Assembly (NCBI RefSeq): GCF_004116385.1
Contig: NZ_PEIB01000019.1
Span: 21,968-85,967, forward strand
Direction of reading: 5' to 3'
DNA from: Veronia nyctiphanis
GTDB taxonomy: Bacteria > Pseudomonadota > Gammaproteobacteria > Enterobacterales > Vibrionaceae
Length of the DNA stretch: 64,000 nt
In this document: piece after piece, positions 60,022 to 64,000 of the stretch
Layout of the letters: each line of letters opens with the position of its first letter
Position numbering within the stretch: the first letter of the stretch is position 1
The notes under the pieces: model-generated
The model's input: the letters and a program-made list of their open reading frames with translations, nothing else
What the model was told of the DNA's origin: nothing
Databases searched by the model: none
Translations under genes and position numbers: made by a program

Positions 60022-60704
60022 ACGCGGTTATCACCACTACTAAACGCAATCACCTGACTTATCTGGCAAAGCGGTCGACCGCATTGTTGTTGCCAGTAGG
60101 TGAATGCTTGTTGGGCTGCTTTGAGGCTTTTCTGTGTGTCTTTACCGCCATCGATGATCTTGTAAGCACGCAAGTAACTCTCAACATCTGAAGACAAGAT
60201 AAAGGTATCTTTCCCCAGCAATCTGAGCGTATAGGGGCCGGTATTTCCGCCAAGCCGTTTTCCTTTGGTTTTCAGGTACCGCCAAAGACCAATAATGTCA
60301 TCACTCGGCCAATCCGCCACCATATTGGAAAAACTGCCAAATTCCCTCTCTGCCCGCTTAATCATTTGAGCGTTATCCGCAATTGTCATTACCTTGCCAA
60401 GGTGGCGAATAATATCTGGGTTGCGCGCTTTCTCTTCCCACATTTCTGGTGGGATCAGACACATTTTTTCTATATCAAACGCCCAGAATACCTCTTCAAA
60501 ACCCGGCCATTTGTTTCTCACGACCTGCCAGTTCATTCCTGACTGAAACACTTTCTTTGTAAACGCAGATAACCAGCGGTGATCGGGGATAGCTCTGAGC
60601 TCGGTATCTGTTCTTGGGATGCTTAAGATCATTTCCAGTTCTCGTTTTCCTCCTTTTCTTTCTGCAGCTCGGTGAAAAATCTTCTCAAAATCTTCAAATA
60701 TCAT
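60018..60704 (-). CDS. DNA-3-methyladenine glycosylase I-like protein
   Basis: A 228-residue protein from ATG 60704 (MIFEDFEKIFHRAAERKGG), eight to ten bases after AGGGA; longer starts are unsupported. It resembles the HhH-GPD-type 3-methyladenine glycosylase I family, with WLSAFTKKVFQSGMNWQVVRNKW near 45-65, and FSNMVADWPSDDIIGLW and LGGNTGPYTLRLLGKDTFILSSDV later. Such enzymes excise alkylated adenine. A LexA box 39 bases upstream suggests SOS control, shared with divergent yebG. Confidence 0.82.
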   Translation of the reverse strand: MIFEDFEKIFHRAAERKGGKRELEMILSIPRTDTELRAIPDHRWLSAFTKKVFQSGMNWQVVRNKWPGFEEVFWAFDIEKMCLIPPEMWEEKARNPDIIRHLGKVMTIADNAQMIKRAEREFGSFSNMVADWPSDDIIGLWRYLKTKGKRLGGNTGPYTLRLLGKDTFILSSDVESYLRAYKIIDGGKDTQKSLKAAQQAFTYWQQQCGRPLCQISQVIAFSSGDNRV

Positions 60705-60742
60705 CACACTAATCCCTGTTAAGGTAGACGGTAAAACAATCA

Positions 60743-60762
60743 TACTGTATAAAAAGACAGTA
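60743..60762. promoter_or_regulatory. LexA (SOS) box between the glycosylase gene and yebG
   Basis: The site reads TACTGTATAAAAAGACAGTA, a close match to TACTGTATATATATACAGTA with the invariant CTG and CAG ten bases apart. It lies 22 bases upstream of yebG and 39 upstream of the divergent glycosylase ATG, placed to repress both. Confidence 0.9.
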
Positions 60763-60784
60763 ATTTAATCTAGAGAGGGTGACC

Positions 60785-61090
60785 ATGGCCGTTATCGTCA
60801 AATATGTGGTTGAACGCAATGGAGAAGAAAAAATGACTTTCACCTCTAAAGCGGAAGCTGATGCATACGACAAAATGCTCGACATGGCTGATGAGCTATT
60901 CTCTTTGCTGGGTAACAGCGAAGCGATCAGCGACGAAAGCCAGCGCGAGGAATTGTCTCTGTTCCTTGCCCAAAACCGTGAAGAAGTACTCTACGCGCTT
61001 GGTGCAAAACGTAAACCTAGCCCGAAGCCAGCTAAAAAAGCGGCACCAAAGGCTGAAGATACAACTGACAGTGACGACGAAGCCGCTTAA
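60785..61090 (+). CDS. yebG: YebG, SOS-induced protein
   Basis: The 101-residue protein starts at ATG 60785 (MAVIVKYVVERNGEEKMTF) after AGAGAGGG; it aligns with E. coli YebG including FTSKAEADAYDKMLDMADEL. The C-terminal 30 residues are lysine/alanine- and acid-rich, variable in the family. YebG is induced by DNA damage through LexA; its molecular role is unclear. The LexA box directly upstream supports the identity. Confidence 0.94.
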   Translation: MAVIVKYVVERNGEEKMTFTSKAEADAYDKMLDMADELFSLLGNSEAISDESQREELSLFLAQNREEVLYALGAKRKPSPKPAKKAAPKAEDTTDSDDEAA

Positions 61091-61113
61091 TCAGCGTTGA
61101 GCTTCATGAATGT

Positions 61114-61139
61114 AAACGCTCCGTAATGGGGCGTTTTTG
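61114..61139 (+). terminator. Terminator after yebG
   Basis: AAACGCTCC, loop GTAAT, GGGGCGTTT with a wobble pair, then TTGTT. Confidence 0.8.
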
Positions 61140-61357
61140 TTAATCCATCCAGTAAACTGTTTAAGTCTTTACCCTACCGATACATATACAGTCGACAATG
61201 GCGGTTTCGATCCATTTCACATCTGAAAATAGGGTTTCTCTCATTCTCACCCTTCAATCTATGCCTTATTCACTTTAAGATGTCTCTCAAACGATATATT
61301 ACGACGTATCATCAGTGATAAACTGGAGAGTCACCAAAACAAGGAGTAACACACACC

Positions 61358-62389
61358 ATGGCCAGTTTTGCAGTAGCACTTGGCACAGCCACAAAAAACA
61401 AAGATGGCAAAATTATCGAAGCCTTCTTTCCAACCCCTCTGCTGAACCCAACGGACGATTTAGTATCAGCACTGGGTGCACATGTTGACTATCAAGGTGG
61501 CAACCAAGTCATCGAAGTAACCACAGCTCAATGTGATGCGCTGGCTTCAGCGTTTAGCGCTGCAGGTGAAAATGCGTCAGCGACCTTCGCTGCAAAAGCT
61601 ACCTCATCAGCACAACCTTTGGTATTGGTGATCCTCGCGACCGACGAAAAACCAGAATCAGTGTCAGAAGGCTTTCTGAAACTACAATTGATCTCAAACC
61701 GTCTTGTGCAACCACACGGTACAGTCCTGGATGGTATCTTCGGGCTTCTGCATAACATCGCATGGACGAACCAAGGACCAATCGACCTTCCTGAGTTGGC
61801 AGAGCGCCAAATGGAAGCACGCCTTAACGGTGAAGTGCTGAGCGTCGACTGTGTCGATAAATTCCCTAAAATGGTCGACTACGTCGTACCAGCGGGCGTC
61901 CGTATTGCTGACACAGCACGTGTTCGCCTTGGTGCGCACGTGGGTGAAGGTACAACCGTCATGCACGAAGGCTTCATCAACTTCAATGCAGGCACTGCAG
62001 GTGTCAGTATGGTTGAAGGTCGCATCTCTGCAGGCATTGTTGTCGGTAACGGTTCTGATGTTGGCGGCGGTGCGTCTATCATGGGTACACTGAGTGGCGG
62101 CGGTCAGTTGGTTATCTCAGTAGGTGAAAACTGCTTGCTTGGCGCAAACGCAGGTCTGGGCTTCCCTATGGGCGATCGCTGTACAGTTGAAGCAGGCCTT
62201 TATGTTACGGCTGGTACCAAGGTAACCATGCTGGATGCCGACGGTAACGAAGTAGAAACAGTGAAAGCGCGCGATTTGGCAGGTAAATCTGACCTTCTAT
62301 TCCGCCGCAATTCAGTGTCCGGCAAAATCGAATGCTTGACCAACAAAACAGCGGTTGAGCTCAACAGCGAGCTACACAGCAACAACTAA
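61358..62389 (+). CDS. dapD: DapD, tetrahydrodipicolinate N-succinyltransferase
   Basis: DapD succinylates tetrahydrodipicolinate in lysine and diaminopimelate synthesis. The 343-residue form (MASFAVALGTATKNKDGKII) is the longer type found in vibrios, not the 274-residue E. coli type. The C-terminal half is a left-handed beta-helix with hexapeptide repeats (ADTARVRLGAHVGEGTTVMHEG and onward), and GANAGLGFPMGDRC is conserved. An AAGGAG lies just upstream, and a strong terminator follows. In E. coli dapD is next to glnD; here it is apart. Confidence 0.94.
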   Translation: MASFAVALGTATKNKDGKIIEAFFPTPLLNPTDDLVSALGAHVDYQGGNQVIEVTTAQCDALASAFSAAGENASATFAAKATSSAQPLVLVILATDEKPESVSEGFLKLQLISNRLVQPHGTVLDGIFGLLHNIAWTNQGPIDLPELAERQMEARLNGEVLSVDCVDKFPKMVDYVVPAGVRIADTARVRLGAHVGEGTTVMHEGFINFNAGTAGVSMVEGRISAGIVVGNGSDVGGGASIMGTLSGGGQLVISVGENCLLGANAGLGFPMGDRCTVEAGLYVTAGTKVTMLDADGNEVETVKARDLAGKSDLLFRRNSVSGKIECLTNKTAVELNSELHSNN

Positions 62390-62413
62390 AGTCGAAAAGT
62401 TTAGTTGTGGAAG

Positions 62414-62441
62414 AAGGGCTGCACATCTGCAGCCCTTTTTT
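62414..62441 (+). terminator. Terminator after dapD
   Basis: AAGGGCTGCA, loop CATC, TGCAGCCCTT, then TTTT. It may also serve the convergent small membrane gene. Confidence 0.9.
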
Positions 62442-62445
62442 ATTC

Positions 62446-62754
62446 CTATTCTTCTGAACGCGTAATCACGTAGGTTAGAGGGTTAGCAAAAGAAAACTTA
62501 CTCCCTCTCGTCTCCAACTGTTTTTGCTTCATCGCTACCAGCACTTCTTTCTGCACTTTCCATAAGGCAAAAAATCGAAAGACCATAAATACCAAAATAA
62601 TTGGTAGCACCGATGCGCCAGTTTCAGCAGACCCAGAAATGACATTCAAACCCATCCAACCAACAATCAACGCAACGAGCAAATAAAACGCCCCGGTTTT
62701 GATTTCTATCTCAACCTTATTACCGCTTTCTTTGCGCACATAAAAATAGTCCAC
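62446..62754 (-). CDS. Small two-helix membrane protein of unknown function
   Basis: A 102-residue protein from GTG 62754, six bases after AGAGG. It has two hydrophobic segments, LLVALIVGWMGLNVI (about residues 27-41) and VLPIILVFMVFRFFALW (about 51-67), and a basic C-terminal tail. I do not recognise the family. It has no close partner: dapD converges on it and the phosphatase gene is divergent. Confidence 0.6.
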   Translation of the reverse strand: MDYFYVRKESGNKVEIEIKTGAFYLLVALIVGWMGLNVISGSAETGASVLPIILVFMVFRFFALWKVQKEVLVAMKQKQLETRGSKFSFANPLTYVITRSEE

Positions 62755-62920
62755 AGGCAACCTCTGCGAGCCAATCTAATTCAGGTCCAGATAATACGTT
62801 ACCCTTTGTATCTCTCAACGAATATAACGAGATCTCAGCCCAAAAGTTTGATGGTCCATCCAGATTTACGTAATGTAACGATTAGAGTACATGGTCTGGT
62901 ATGAAAGCAGGAACTTTGAA

Positions 62921-63679
62921 ATGGAATTCAGTCACCGTTTTGTTGACGCAACAGAGAAAGAAAGAGTATTTATTGTGGGGGATATCCACGGTAAACTTTC
63001 CCTGCTAAAACATACACTTGACCAGGTTAACTTTGATATAGATAACGACTTGCTGATTGGTGTTGGTGACCTTATCGATCGCGGACCAGAGTCTGCCGAG
63101 ACACTCTGTTTCTATTCACAACATGACTGGTTTTTGTCTGTTATCGGTAATCACGAGTGGATGCTAAACAAAGCCTTTCTTGTCTGGGACAAAATAGAGC
63201 TGAACAAAGAAGAACAACGATATAAGCCCCATTGGCTAAGAAACGGCGGGGATTGGGCGGAAGACTTTTCATACAGTAAGTTGAAAGACATGGCAGATAT
63301 CATCCATAGCATGCCATGTGTGATTACCTGTAAAGTTCAAAGCGGAAAAACCATTGGCATAAGCCATGCTCAACCGCACAGCTTAGACTGGAAAGAAATG
63401 CAGAATTGGCGAGGAGACCTGATGGATAATCCTCGTTGGATTTGGGGGCGAACTCGAATCAAAGGAGAGCCTGAAGGAGAAATATCAAATGTCGATATGA
63501 CCTTCCATGGACACACACGAAGTGATGACATGCTCAGCGTCAGTAACAGTCACTTTCTCGACACAGCATCCGTCAATGACTACAACGGTGGATTTATTTT
63601 GTACGAAGTAAATAGCGGCAGCACATTCAAAGGGCTAACTCAGATAGACTTTTGCAATATTGAAGAGACGACGCAGTAA
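62921..63679 (+). CDS. PPP-type serine/threonine phosphatase (PrpA/PrpB-like metallophosphoesterase)
   Basis: The 252-residue protein, from ATG 62921 with AGGA eight bases upstream, has the PPP motifs GDIHG (20-24), GDLIDRG (49-55), GNHE (76-79), later ISHAQPH and FHGHT for the remaining metal ligands. It resembles the enterobacterial PrpA/PrpB and phage-lambda-type phosphatases. An open frame extends ten codons further to another ATG at 62891. It is a single gene; the substrate is not evident. Confidence 0.87.
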   Translation: MEFSHRFVDATEKERVFIVGDIHGKLSLLKHTLDQVNFDIDNDLLIGVGDLIDRGPESAETLCFYSQHDWFLSVIGNHEWMLNKAFLVWDKIELNKEEQRYKPHWLRNGGDWAEDFSYSKLKDMADIIHSMPCVITCKVQSGKTIGISHAQPHSLDWKEMQNWRGDLMDNPRWIWGRTRIKGEPEGEISNVDMTFHGHTRSDDMLSVSNSHFLDTASVNDYNGGFILYEVNSGSTFKGLTQIDFCNIEETTQ

Positions 63680-63931
63680 TTATGTAAGAGGCTCACCTAA
63701 ACGCTGATGACTCATTTCTGCAAACACGCCTTAACGCATCTGAATTTCCACATTCAAAAATACAGCCTATCGGTGCAAAATCGCCGTGGTCATAGGTAAC
63801 AGCGACTATAAATACGTGAACAGCAATTCTGAATAAATAGCGGTACAGATGAGATGCGGTGAGTATAGTGGATGAACATGCCCCAGATGCTTTCCAAAGT
63901 GCACAGCACTTTTCATATGCTCAGATAGCAA

Positions 63932-63960
63932 AAAACCCCAGCATCTCTGCTGAGGTTTCT
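63932..63960 (-). terminator. Rho-independent terminator downstream of tRNA-Asp
   Basis: On the minus strand AAACCTCAGC, loop AGAGAT, GCTGGGGTTT then TTTG. It follows the tRNA 3' end by eight bases. The rest of the 63680-63931 region has no recognisable gene. Confidence 0.9.
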
Positions 63961-63968
63961 CGAAGAAG

Positions 63969-64000
63969 TGGCGGAGCGGACGGGACTCGAACCCGCGACC
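63969..64000 (-). tRNA. tRNA-Asp (3' part, truncated by the window edge)
   Basis: The minus strand reads GGTCGCGGGTTCGAGTCCCG then TCCGCTCCGCCA, i.e. T-arm with TTCGAGT, acceptor stem and encoded CCA. It matches the 3' third of E. coli tRNA-Asp as I remember it, apart from one base. The anticodon is outside the window, so the amino-acid assignment is inferred. Confidence 0.8.

Overview
The window is chromosomal DNA of a gammaproteobacterium of the family Vibrionaceae. The Enterovibrio/Grimontia side of the family is my best guess, but I could not test it. The inference rests on gene content and order: bamA-rseP-dxr-cdsA-uppS-frr-pyrH-tsf-rpsB, map, glnD, yaeH, truC-yqcC, DUF3549/DUF3301, queF, ppnN, xni, rlmM, gcvA/gcvB, csdAE, argA, recDBC, yebG and dapD. 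No phage, transposase, plasmid gene or CRISPR array was seen; the window is core genome with small accessory inserts.

Region by region. (1) 1-8250, minus strand: the envelope/translation block from rpsB to bamA, with a conserved S2-autoregulatory leader before rpsB and hairpins between the genes. (2) 8258-12185, plus strand: map, glnD, yaeH. (3) 12231-18874: truC-yqcC, two genes of unknown function, then a 1.2 kb stretch without protein genes. That stretch holds two tandem CsrB-type regulatory RNAs on the minus strand, each with its own terminator and its own upstream palindrome of the GacA/UvrY/VarA type. Beyond it are a Zn-ribbon gene, DUF2789, a coiled-coil gene and queF. (4) 18941-22889: a TPR/degenerate GGDEF membrane protein followed by an apparently active diguanylate cyclase. 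(5) 23069-28948: ppnN, xni, a small secreted protein, and the gcvA-hydrolase-ygdD-rlmM group. (6) 29034-29207: the sRNA gene gcvB, divergent from gcvA. (7) 29328-36652: csdA-csdE, a polyhydroxybutyrate cluster phaB-phaA-phaP-phaC, and tcdA. (8) 36719-41429: LysR regulator, class III aminotransferase, TAXI binding protein, mltA. (9) 41666-57897: argA, recD, recB, three tandem chemoreceptors, recC. (10) 58037-64000: TDT transporter with divergent LysR gene, a 3-methyladenine glycosylase-like gene and yebG flanking one LexA box, dapD, a small membrane protein, a PPP-type phosphatase, and the 3' end of tRNA-Asp.

A striking technical feature is that seven genes (dxr, uppS, an alpha/beta hydrolase, phaA, the aminotransferase, the third chemoreceptor and recC) are broken by ten single-base deletions. 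Every one is repaired by adding one G (or C) next to an existing G (or C), and in nine of ten the repaired sequence contains GGC on one strand. Two of the genes, dxr and uppS, are expected to be essential. I therefore read these as systematic sequence errors, not real pseudogenes, and annotate the genes as full-length CDSs with the frameshift positions noted.

Functional themes: global carbon-storage regulation (two CsrB RNAs, GcvB, c-di-GMP enzymes), carbon storage (PHB), sulfur transfer and tRNA modification (Csd system, TruC, QueF), DNA repair (RecBCD, Xni, Tag-like glycosylase, YebG) and chemotaxis.
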